Positions 1 to 6,143 of a DNA stretch of 6,802 nt are shown one piece after another. The translations under genes and the position numbers were made by a program. Position 1 is the stretch's first letter, and the number at the start of each line of letters is the position of its first letter. The notes under the pieces were generated by a model, which worked only from the letters and a program-made list of their open reading frames with translations, did no database searches and was not told the DNA's origin. This stretch comes from Comamonadaceae bacterium (lineage in GTDB: Bacteria > Pseudomonadota > Gammaproteobacteria > Burkholderiales > Burkholderiaceae_C): positions 1 to 6,802 of the forward strand of contig CANGZO010000128.1 of assembly GCA_947458305.1 (NCBI GenBank). Direction: 5' to 3'.

Positions 1-181
1 CGATGCGCCGATGTTTGCGGTGGGTTTGCTGTTCTCGTTTTTGAGCGCTTGGGTGTGTGTGCGCTGGTTGCTCAAATTCATCTCGACCAACAGCTTCGAG
101 GTGTTTGCCTGGTACCGGATCGTGTTCGGATTGGTGGTGCTGGGCACCAGTTATTTTGGGCTGGTGAGCTGGGCGGCTTGA
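1..181 (+). CDS. uppP: Undecaprenyl-diphosphatase UppP (BacA), C-terminal fragment
   Basis: Only the last 59 residues and the stop are in the window; the reading frame starts at base 2 and the gene begins off the left edge. UppP is an integral inner-membrane enzyme that dephosphorylates undecaprenyl diphosphate, recycling the lipid carrier for peptidoglycan and other envelope polymers. The visible part has two hydrophobic stretches (roughly residues 5-26 and 41-57 of the fragment) separated by a short polar linker. The segment reading FEVFAWYRIVFG is the conserved start of the last transmembrane helix in this family. The catalytic glutamate-rich and arginine motifs lie upstream and cannot be checked. 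The stop is TGA at 179-181. The next gene is convergent, with a REP-like element in between. Identification rests on recognising this C-terminal pattern. Confidence 0.88.
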   Translation, partial: DAPMFAVGLLFSFLSAWVCVRWLLKFISTNSFEVFAWYRIVFGLVVLGTSYFGLVSWAA

Positions 182-193
182 CGCGGGCTGTAG

Positions 194-210
194 ACAGGGC
201 TTGCCCCTGT
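194..210. repeat. Small hairpin just after uppP
   Basis: ACAGGG (194-199) pairs perfectly with CCCTGT (205-210) around a 5-nt loop, starting 12 bases after the uppP stop. It is not followed by a T-run on the + strand, so it is not a canonical intrinsic terminator. It could stabilise the 3' end of the uppP mRNA. Its right arm overlaps the first three bases of the adjacent REP-like unit, so it may be an outer part of that element. Confidence 0.45.
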
Positions 211-283
211 AGGAGCGCACCCTGTGCGCGATGGTTTTCGGGGCGCGCGCCGCGCCCAATCGCCCACGGGGTGGGCTCCTACA
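208..283. repeat. REPIN-like element: two inverted REP palindromes around a central hairpin
   Basis: Two 25-nt units lie in opposite orientation: 208-232 on the + strand and 259-283 on the - strand. Compared in the same orientation they match at 22 of 25 positions. Each begins TGTAGGAGC, contains an imperfect palindrome and ends GCGAT. The first unit folds as GCGCA (215-219) with TGCGC (225-229); the second folds as GCCCAC (262-267) with GTGGGC (271-276). Between them GGGCGCG (241-247) pairs with CGCGCCC (251-257). The outer TGTAGGAGC and GCTCCTACA ends are perfect inverse complements, so the whole 76 bases can also form one long cruciform or hairpin. This matches the known REP/REPIN layout: short head tetranucleotide region plus palindrome, paired in inverted orientation and sitting between convergent genes. 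REPs are usually mobilised in trans by a RAYT (TnpA-REP, Y1 tyrosine) transposase, which is not in this window. Assignment to a named REP class would need a genome-wide count. Confidence 0.75.
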
Positions 284-287
284 AAAT

Positions 288-1088
288 TCAGGCGCCTAGA
301 TTGCGCAAACTGGCCTCAATGGCAGCAGCTGTGGCCAGCGGTTTTTCCATCGGAAAGAGGTGTGAGCCGTCAATCATCATGATGCGGCCTTTCACCACCT
401 TGTGCGTCAAATCCACACCAGCTTGGCGCATTTCTGCGGAGTGGGTGCCCCCAATGAAGGCCACCGGACATTTGAGTGGGTGACGCTTGAGCAGGCTGTC
501 GAGTTTGTGCGGCAGGCTGTTGTAGATGGCGGTTTCGATGTCGCGGTCAAAACTCAACACGCGTTGGCCGCCTTCGTCGTGGGTGCCGTGGTCGATGTAG
601 TCCTGTAACACCTGCGGGTCCCAGCGGGCAAAGGATCTTTTGTGCGCAAAGCTCTCCATCGCAGCCTGAGCATCGGGCCAGTGGTGGCGGCGTTTTTGGC
701 TGATGCGACCCGGCGACACCGAGCCCACCAAAGCGGTGCGCTTGGCCAGGCCCAGGGTCGTGGCCCGCCAGCCGCCCAGCACGGGCGAGTCGATCAAGAG
801 CACACCGCGCGCCAGCTCGGGGTGGCGTGCGGCGCACATGAGGCTCAAGATGCCGCCCAGCGAATGGCCGACCAAGAAGGCAGGTTCGCCGTCGCCTTGT
901 TGCTCACGCGCAAAGTCGGCCAATTGGTCGACCAAGTGAGGCCAGTTGTTGGTGACGGGGTATTGCGGGTCATGCCCGAATTTTTCGATGGCATCGACTT
1001 GAAAGCCGCGCTGGCGCAGGCTGTCAAAAATCACGCGATAAGTGCTGGCCGGAAAACTGTTGCCGTGCGAGAAGATGATGCGTGCCAT
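288..1088 (-). CDS. Alpha/beta hydrolase, function unknown
   Basis: A 266-residue alpha/beta-hydrolase-fold protein, probably cytoplasmic as no signal peptide is visible. The nucleophile elbow is GHSLGG at residues 74-79, with Ser76 as the likely nucleophile. HGN at 8-10 is the expected oxyanion-hole loop, and His243 in GSHLFPMEKP is the likely catalytic histidine. The acid is not obvious: after the strand CPVAFIGG (207-214) the usual Asp is absent, and Glu219 or Asp226 could serve. The oxyanion motif lies at residue 8, not around 25-35, so the first two strands of the classic fold are missing. This short N-terminus is real, because an in-frame TGA (1104-1106) lies only six codons upstream. 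The ATG shares its A with the TGA of anbu (TGATG), implying translational coupling. The family includes esterases, lipases, C-C hydrolases and thioesterases, and the substrate cannot be told from sequence. The fold assignment is firm; anything more specific is not. Confidence 0.85.
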   Translation of the reverse strand: MARIIFSHGNSFPASTYRVIFDSLRQRGFQVDAIEKFGHDPQYPVTNNWPHLVDQLADFAREQQGDGEPAFLVGHSLGGILSLMCAARHPELARGVLLIDSPVLGGWRATTLGLAKRTALVGSVSPGRISQKRRHHWPDAQAAMESFAHKRSFARWDPQVLQDYIDHGTHDEGGQRVLSFDRDIETAIYNSLPHKLDSLLKRHPLKCPVAFIGGTHSAEMRQAGVDLTHKVVKGRIMMIDGSHLFPMEKPLATAAAIEASLRNLGA

Positions 1089-1915
1089 CAGATCAGTTTC
1101 TCTTCAGGTGTGGTGATCTTCTTGAGCAAAGCGTTGCGTTGGGCGGGCACCATGAGCGGGATGTCGGTCGCGCCGCCGTTCCACATGGGGTCTTCGATGC
1201 TGTCGAACATCTGGCGCAGCTTGTCGCCCCAGCTCGTGCGCAGCATCTGAAAGTAAGGGTTGTGCTCGTCGATGCACATGATGCGATCGGTTTGCAAGCT
1301 GCCCGCTTGGTACACCACCATGTCCAGCGGCAGGCCGACCGACAGGTTGGACTTGAGGGTCGAGTCCATCGACACCAGCGCGCATTTGGCCGCTTCGTCC
1401 AGTGGGGTGTTGGGGGTGATGACTCGGTCCAAAACCGGCTTGCCGTATTTGGATTCACCGATCTGGAAGTAGGGCGTCTCGTCGGTGGCTTCGATGAAGT
1501 TGCCGGGCGAATACACCTGAAACAGGCGCATGCCTTCGCCGCCGATTTGGCCGCCAAAAATCATGGACACGTTGAACTCCACACCCGAGGCGCGCAGCGC
1601 AGCGGCATCGCGCTCGTACACACGGCGCACGGCTGCACCCAGCACGCGGGTGGCGTCAAACATGCTTTTGGCGTTCCAAATGGTCAGCGGTTCGTCTTGC
1701 CCGGGCTCGACCAGTTTTTCGATTTGCAGCACTTCGCGCACCGATTGCGAAATGCTCAGGTTGCCCGCCGACAGCAAGGTCATGAAGCGGTCGCCCGCTT
1801 TTTCATAGACGATCATTTTGCGGAAGGTGCTGATCTGGTCCAGGCCCGCATTGGTGCGGGAGTCGGACAAGAACACCAGTCCGGCGCGGGTTTTGACGGC
1901 AACGCAATAGGTCAT
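1088..1915 (-). CDS. anbu: Anbu, proteasome-like N-terminal threonine peptidase
   Basis: A 275-residue protein of the bacterial proteasome-homologue family Anbu (COG3484, 'proteasome-type protease'), related to HslV and proteasome beta subunits. It starts Met-Thr-Tyr-Cys-Val. Removing Met1 exposes Thr as the N-terminal nucleophile, which also fixes the start codon. The block LSDSRTNAG at 16-24 contains Asp18 (Asp17 of the mature chain), and FRKM at 31-34 contains Lys33, equivalent to the catalytic Asp17 and Lys33 of proteasome beta subunits. A second conserved block, SMDSTLKSNLSVG (182-194), resembles the family's later active-site support region. The C-terminal ~50 residues, with WG and MWNGG, extend past the proteasome core as in other Anbu proteins. 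Known Anbu forms open, helical ring-like oligomers with no dedicated unfoldase, and its substrates are not established. It follows mutS by 11 nt, has its own Shine-Dalgarno, and overlaps the downstream hydrolase by one base. BPH, the other bacterial proteasome homologue, is less likely given the MTYCV start and the C-terminal extension. Confidence 0.9.
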   Translation of the reverse strand: MTYCVAVKTRAGLVFLSDSRTNAGLDQISTFRKMIVYEKAGDRFMTLLSAGNLSISQSVREVLQIEKLVEPGQDEPLTIWNAKSMFDATRVLGAAVRRVYERDAAALRASGVEFNVSMIFGGQIGGEGMRLFQVYSPGNFIEATDETPYFQIGESKYGKPVLDRVITPNTPLDEAAKCALVSMDSTLKSNLSVGLPLDMVVYQAGSLQTDRIMCIDEHNPYFQMLRTSWGDKLRQMFDSIEDPMWNGGATDIPLMVPAQRNALLKKITTPEEKLI

Positions 1916-1922
1916 GAATGGG

Positions 1923-1928
1923 CTCTTT
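1923..1928 (-). promoter_or_regulatory. Shine-Dalgarno of anbu overlapping the mutS stop
   Basis: On the minus strand AAAGAG lies 7 nt before the anbu ATG, and its first two bases are the last two of the mutS TAA stop. Ribosomes finishing mutS therefore release directly on the anbu initiation site. This supports the ATG at 1913-1915 as the start and suggests reinitiation or coupling between the two genes. Confidence 0.6.
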
Positions 1929-4587
1929 AATGTTTGGGCAGCAGACGCTGCAAGGCATAGAGGGCGTCGAGCGCTTCGCGGGGGCTGAGTGCGTCGGGGT
2001 TGATTTGGGCCAGCGCCACTTCGATGGGGCTGGGGCCTGTGGCTTCGGACTCGGGCGGCGCGGCGAACAGGTCCACCTGTTGGCGACTTTCGTTAGCCCC
2101 GGCCTCCAAAGCGCTCAGCGCGTGCCGTGCGTGGTTGAGCACCGCCGCAGGCATGCCTGCCAAGCGAGCCACTTGCACGCCGTAGCTCTTGCTGGCGGGG
2201 CCGGGCTGCAGCTCGTGCAAAAACACAATCGACGCGCCAGATTCCGCGGCGCTCACGTGCATGTTGACGGCTGCGGTGTGGGTGGCCGGGAACTCGGTCA
2301 GCTCAAAGTAATGCGTCGCAAACAGCGCAAAGGCTTGCGTTTTGTTGTGCAGGTGCGTGGCGATGCCGCTGGCCAATGCCAGGCCGTCAAAGGTGGAGGT
2401 GCCGCGCCCGATTTCGTCCATCAGCACCAGGCTGTGCGGCGTGGCGCTGTGCAAAATTTGTGCGGCCTCGGTCATCTCCAGCATGAAGGTGGATTGCGCG
2501 TTGGCCAGGTCGTCGGCCGCGCCGATGCGGGTGTGGATGGCGTCGATGGGCCCCAGGCGGCAGCGGCTGGCGGGCACATGGCTGCCGATGCTGGCCAAAA
2601 GCACGATGAGTGCCACCTGGCGCATGTAGGTCGATTTGCCGCCCATGTTGGGGCCGGTGATGATTTGCAGGCGCTGCTTGGGGCCGAGTACCGTGTCGTT
2701 GGCGATGAAGCTCGCCCCTGACAATTCGGCCAAACGCGCTTCGACCACCGGGTGGCGGCCCTGACGGATTTCGATGCAGGGTTCTTTGGTGAATTCGGGA
2801 GCGCACCAGTTCAGCGTGAGCGAACGCTCGGCCAAGGCGCACAGCACGTCCAGGCTGGCCATGGCCTGCGCCAGTGCGGTGAGTGCCGGCACAAAAGGCT
2901 GCAACTGGTCGAGCAGGCCTTCATAGAGCCACTTTTCACGGGCCAGGGCGCGCTCTTGCGCCGACAGGGCCTTGTCTTCAAAGGTTTTGAGCTCGGGCGT
3001 GATGAAGCGCTCGGCGTTTTTCAGGGTCTGGCGGCGGCGGTAGTCGTCAGGCACTTTGTCGAGCTGCCCTTGCGTGACTTCGATGTAAAAGCCGTGCACT
3101 TTGTTGAACTGCACCCGCAGGTTGGCAATGCCGGTGCGCTCTTTTTCGCGGGTTTCCAGGTCGAGCAAGAAGGCATCGCAGTTGGTCTGGATGCCCCGCA
3201 ACTCGTCCAGTTCGGCGTCCAGGCCGTCGGCGATCACGCCGCCATCGCGCACCAGCGCAGCGGGCTCTTCGAGCAAGGCCATGTGCAGCAGTTCGGCGCA
3301 ATGGGCGGGTGGCGTGAGCCAGCGGGCCATGCCGGCCAGCAAGCTGCCGGGCTCGGGTTGAAGGGCCTGCAGTTGCACTGACAGCGCAGCCGCACGCGCC
3401 AGCGCATGGCGCAGCGCCACCAGCTCGCGTGGGCGCACCTGGCGCAGCGCGGTACGGGCGGTGATGCGCTCCACGTCGCTCGCGCCTTTGAGCTGTTCGC
3501 GCAGGCTGCTCCACTGACCCGCGCCGCTGTCGCCGCGCAACACGGCTTGGGCTTGCAGGCGGTCCATGGCGACTTGGCGGTCACGCGGCGGGCTGAGCAG
3601 CCAGCTTTTGAGCAGGCGGCTGCCCATGCCGGTCATGCAGGTGTCGAGAAGGGCAAACAGGGTGGGGGAGTCCGATGCGCTTTCGCCGCGCAGGGTTTGT
3701 GTCAACTCCAGGTTGCGGCGTGTGCTGGCGGGCAGGTCAATCAGCGCGTCCGAGCGCTGCACCTGCACCCGTTGCACATGCGGCAGGCTTCGGCCTTGGG
3801 TGTGTTCGGCGTAAGTGAGCAGGGCGGCAGCGGCGGCATGCGCATCGGCCAAGGTGTCGGCGCTCCAGGCGGCGAGGGATATGGCTTGCAGTTGTTCCAG
3901 CAGTTTGCGCTGGCCCAAGCCTGCGTCAAACTGAAAATCGGGCCGCAGGGCAAAAGACCAGCTGCCGCGCCCTGCAGTTTTGAGGCCGCGCAATTTTTGC
4001 TCAAAAGTGGGCGTCATGCCCGCGCTGGCCAGCAGTTCGCTGGGGCTGATGCGGTCCACCCAGTCGGCCAGCTCGTCTTGCGCGCATTCGGCCAAATGCA
4101 CCACGCCTTGCGTGACGCTCAGCCACGCCAGACCGCAGCGGTTTTTGCCCGCTTGGTGCACGGCCAGCAAAATCGCTTCGCTTTTGTCGGACAACAGCTC
4201 GGTGTCCGTGAGGGTGCCGGGGGTGACCACGCGCACCACTTTGCGCTCGACTGGGCCTTTGGACGTGGCCACATCGCCCACTTGTTCGCAAATGGCCACC
4301 GACTCGCCCAGCTTGATGAGCCGGGCCAGGTAGTTTTCAACCGAATGAAAGGGCACGCCCGCCATGAGCACGGGCTGTCCGGCCGACTGGCCCCGGCGCG
4401 TCAAGGTGATGTCGAGCAGGCCTGCGGCTTTTTCGGCATCGGCAAAGAACAGCTCGTAAAAGTCGCCCATGCGGTAGAACACTAGCGTGTCTGGAAACTC
4501 TGCCTTGATGCCCAGGTACTGGGCCATCATGGGCGTGTGGCCAGCGTAGTCAGCGGGGCTGAGTTCAGGGGGCATGTCGTTGGGCAT
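1927..4587 (-). CDS. mutS: DNA mismatch repair protein MutS
   Basis: MutS recognises base mismatches and small loops, then, with ATP, recruits MutL to start repair. Numbering from the ATG at 4587 gives 886 residues; E. coli MutS is 853. The mismatch-reading motif F-Y-E is at Phe43/Glu45 in the N-terminal domain (about 1-125). Connector, core lever and clamp domains follow (clamp about 450-545). The C-terminal ABC-type ATPase has Walker A GPNMGGKS at 645-652, signature STFMLEM at 699-705, Walker B LVLMDE at 720-725 and the switch His759 in FATHYFE. QVDLF at 837-841 fits the beta-clamp-binding consensus, and the last ~35 residues match the family's small tetramerisation domain (PREALDALYALQRLL). 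All key residues are intact. The frame can be opened three bases earlier at a TTG (4588-4590), but the adjacent ATG is the better start. An in-frame TGA at 4609-4611 rules out a longer protein. No clear Shine-Dalgarno precedes it. Confidence 0.98.
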   Translation of the reverse strand: MPNDMPPELSPADYAGHTPMMAQYLGIKAEFPDTLVFYRMGDFYELFFADAEKAAGLLDITLTRRGQSAGQPVLMAGVPFHSVENYLARLIKLGESVAICEQVGDVATSKGPVERKVVRVVTPGTLTDTELLSDKSEAILLAVHQAGKNRCGLAWLSVTQGVVHLAECAQDELADWVDRISPSELLASAGMTPTFEQKLRGLKTAGRGSWSFALRPDFQFDAGLGQRKLLEQLQAISLAAWSADTLADAHAAAAALLTYAEHTQGRSLPHVQRVQVQRSDALIDLPASTRRNLELTQTLRGESASDSPTLFALLDTCMTGMGSRLLKSWLLSPPRDRQVAMDRLQAQAVLRGDSGAGQWSSLREQLKGASDVERITARTALRQVRPRELVALRHALARAAALSVQLQALQPEPGSLLAGMARWLTPPAHCAELLHMALLEEPAALVRDGGVIADGLDAELDELRGIQTNCDAFLLDLETREKERTGIANLRVQFNKVHGFYIEVTQGQLDKVPDDYRRRQTLKNAERFITPELKTFEDKALSAQERALAREKWLYEGLLDQLQPFVPALTALAQAMASLDVLCALAERSLTLNWCAPEFTKEPCIEIRQGRHPVVEARLAELSGASFIANDTVLGPKQRLQIITGPNMGGKSTYMRQVALIVLLASIGSHVPASRCRLGPIDAIHTRIGAADDLANAQSTFMLEMTEAAQILHSATPHSLVLMDEIGRGTSTFDGLALASGIATHLHNKTQAFALFATHYFELTEFPATHTAAVNMHVSAAESGASIVFLHELQPGPASKSYGVQVARLAGMPAAVLNHARHALSALEAGANESRQQVDLFAAPPESEATGPSPIEVALAQINPDALSPREALDALYALQRLLPKH

Positions 4588-4652
4588 CAAGAACGGGACC
4601 GACTTGCGTCAAAGTCACCGGATTCGGGAGTGGGTTTGGGAAGCAAGGTTTG

Positions 4653-4658
4653 ATTTTA
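4653..4658 (-). promoter_or_regulatory. Possible -10 element for the mutS-anbu-hydrolase operon
   Basis: On the minus strand TAAAAT lies about 65 nt upstream of the mutS ATG and is the best -10 match in the gap. No good -35 sits at the usual 16-18 nt spacing; TTGTAA at 4682-4687 is 23 nt away, which is too far for a standard sigma-70 promoter. This is a weak call based on position and one hexamer. Confidence 0.25.
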
Positions 4659-4682
4659 GTGGGAGTGAGCTGCGGGCTTCTT

Positions 4683-4688
4683 TACAAT
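4683..4688 (+). promoter_or_regulatory. Probable -10 element (TACAAT) for the CNNM/CBS gene
   Basis: TACAAT at 4683-4688 differs from the sigma-70 consensus TATAAT at one position and lies 41 nt before the chosen ATG. Transcription would then begin near 4694-4697, giving a 5' leader of about 33-36 nt. The -35 is poor (TGGGAG at 4660-4665 with 17-nt spacing), so an activator may help or the promoter may be weak. A start at the GTG of 4690 would precede this transcription start, which argues for the ATG at 4729. Confidence 0.4.
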
Positions 4689-4728
4689 CGTGCCAACGAA
4701 ACTCCCAGGGCTCCAGCGAGCCCCCTGT

Positions 4729-6060
4729 ATGGAAATAGCGATACTTTTTGCCCTCATCTGCTTGAATGGCTTGTTTGCCATGTCCGAGATTGCGCTGGTC
4801 ACCGCCAGAAAAGCAAGGCTCCAGAAGTTGATTGATGAGGGCGACAGCGGCGCCGCAGCGGCTGTCAAATTGGGCGAAGACCCCACCCGATTTTTGTCCA
4901 CCATCCAGATCGGCATCACGTCGATCGGTGTTTTGAACGGTATCGTGGGTGAAGCCGCATTGGCAGAGCCTTTGTCGCATTGGCTGGTGAGCTTGGGTGT
5001 GCCTCAGGCTTATGCCAGTTTTGGGGCCACCGCCTTGGTGGTTGTGACCATCACTTATTTCTCGATCGTGGTGGGCGAGTTGGTGCCCAAGCGCATCGGC
5101 CAGTCTTATCCCGAAACCTTTGCCCGATTGGTGGCACGGCCCATCAACCTGTTGGCGCTGGCCACCAAACCGTTTGTGATTTTGTTGTCGGCTTCCACCC
5201 GCGCCTTGTTGCGCCTGATGGGTGTGAAAGAGACCAAGGGCACGCCCGTGACCGAGGAAGAAATCCACGCCATGCTGGTGGAGGGCACTTCGGCGGGCGT
5301 GATCGAGTCGCACGAACACACCATGGTGCGCAACGTGTTCCGTTTGGACGACCGCCAAATTGGCTCGCTCATGGTGCCGCGTGCCGACATTGTTTGCCTG
5401 GATGTGGACGACTCTTTCGAGGACAACTTGCGCCACATCGAAGAGTCGGACCATGCTCGTTTTCCGGTGGTGCAAGGCGGCATTGAAAATATCTTGGGCG
5501 TGATCAACGCCCGCCAGTGGCTGGCGCGCGCCCTGAAAGACCCCGCGCAACCGCAGTCCTTGCAAGAGCAGAGTTTGCAAGCGCCTTTGTATGTGCCCGA
5601 AACCATCACCGGCATGGAGTTGCTGGACAACTTCAGGCTGTCCGATGTGCACATGGCTTTTGTGATCGACGAGTACGGTGAGGTGCAGGGCATCATCACC
5701 CTGCAGGACTTGATCGAGGCGATCACGGGCGAGTTCCAGCCGCGTGATCCCGAAACATCTTGGGCTGTGCAGCGCGAAGACGGCAGCTGGCTGTTGGACG
5801 GCCACATTCCGGTGCCAGAACTCAAGGACCGCCTGGGTCTGGAAGAGGTGCCCGAAGAAGAGCGTGGCCGTTACCACACCCTGAGCGGCATGATCATGCT
5901 GCTGACCGGTACTTTGCCCAAGGTGGCCGACTCTGTGGTGTGGGAAGGTTGGAAATTGGAAATCGTGGACATGGACGGCCGCGCCATCGACAAGGTGTTG
6001 GCCATGCGCTTGCCGCCCACCGAGGGTGATTCAAGCGACGAGTCTAGAGCCGGCAACTGA
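4729..6060 (+). CDS. CNNM/DUF21-CBS-CorC_HlyC membrane protein (hemolysin family)
   Basis: A 443-residue inner-membrane protein. Residues 1 to about 185 form the CNNM (DUF21) transmembrane domain, with hydrophobic segments near 1-22, 60-80, 98-120 and 138-160 and the conserved motifs NGLFAMSEIAL (13-23) and GELVPKRIG (116-124). A CBS-domain pair follows (about 205-335), including MVPRAD (215-220) and FVIDEYGEVQGIITLQDLIEA (311-331), where most relatives have DEYGG. A C-terminal CorC_HlyC domain (about 345-430) starts at SWLLDGHIP. The architecture and length match E. coli YtfL/PaeA (447 residues, polyamine export), YfjD and CorB, and magnesium or cobalt resistance proteins such as CorC. The transported ligand cannot be decided from sequence, so no symbol is given. 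'Hemolysin' is a historic name and does not imply toxin activity. The start is ATG 4729, giving a first helix directly at the N-terminus. A GTG at 4690 would add 13 polar residues and probably lies upstream of the transcription start. It is divergent from mutS. Confidence 0.92.
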   Translation: MEIAILFALICLNGLFAMSEIALVTARKARLQKLIDEGDSGAAAAVKLGEDPTRFLSTIQIGITSIGVLNGIVGEAALAEPLSHWLVSLGVPQAYASFGATALVVVTITYFSIVVGELVPKRIGQSYPETFARLVARPINLLALATKPFVILLSASTRALLRLMGVKETKGTPVTEEEIHAMLVEGTSAGVIESHEHTMVRNVFRLDDRQIGSLMVPRADIVCLDVDDSFEDNLRHIEESDHARFPVVQGGIENILGVINARQWLARALKDPAQPQSLQEQSLQAPLYVPETITGMELLDNFRLSDVHMAFVIDEYGEVQGIITLQDLIEAITGEFQPRDPETSWAVQREDGSWLLDGHIPVPELKDRLGLEEVPEEERGRYHTLSGMIMLLTGTLPKVADSVVWEGWKLEIVDMDGRAIDKVLAMRLPPTEGDSSDESRAGN

Positions 6061-6075
6061 TCGGCTGACAGGCAC

Positions 6076-6105
6076 AAAAAAGCACCCTTGATGGGTGCTT
6101 TTTTT
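6076..6105. terminator. Bidirectional intrinsic terminator between convergent genes
   Basis: AGCACCC (6081-6087) pairs perfectly with GGGTGCT (6093-6099) across a 5-nt loop. The stem is flanked by A5 on the left (6076-6080) and T6 on the right (6100-6105), which extend it with A-T pairs. Read on + the hairpin is followed by a T-run and ends the CNNM/CBS gene 15 nt after its stop. Read on - the same hairpin is followed by T-rich sequence and ends suhB about 38 nt after its stop. It is a textbook rho-independent terminator for both directions. Confidence 0.93.
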
Positions 6106-6143
6106 CGAGCTGAAGACGCTGGTTGGAAGCGTCGGTCGCGTGC

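Noticed and set aside
49..483. A + strand frame starting inside uppP and running across the REP pair into the hydrolase
   Set aside because: It crosses a repeat element and two real genes in the wrong frame or strand, and its sequence has no protein-family character.
1082..1930. A + strand frame covering the whole of anbu (282 codons)
   Set aside because: It mirrors the anbu gene almost end to end, lacks recognisable domains and has shadow-like composition. The conserved Anbu reading is on the other strand.
1918..4485. Several long + strand frames opposite mutS (for example 1918-2721, 2752-3381 and 3406-4485)
   Set aside because: mutS is complete and intact on the minus strand. The opposite frames are rich in Gly, His, Gln and Ala, show no family motifs, and reflect third-position GC bias.
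4626..4667. GGGAGTG repeated at 4626-4632 and 4661-4667 in the divergent promoter region, a possible operator pair
   Set aside because: The match is only 7 bases in a G-rich segment, with a spacing of 35 nt. That is not enough to separate it from chance.
4615..5877. A long open frame on the minus strand opposite the CNNM/CBS gene (420 codons)
   Set aside because: It is antisense to a clearly conserved membrane protein, has a His/Gln-rich composition without recognisable domains, and runs into the divergent promoter region. It is a typical shadow of GC-rich codon use.
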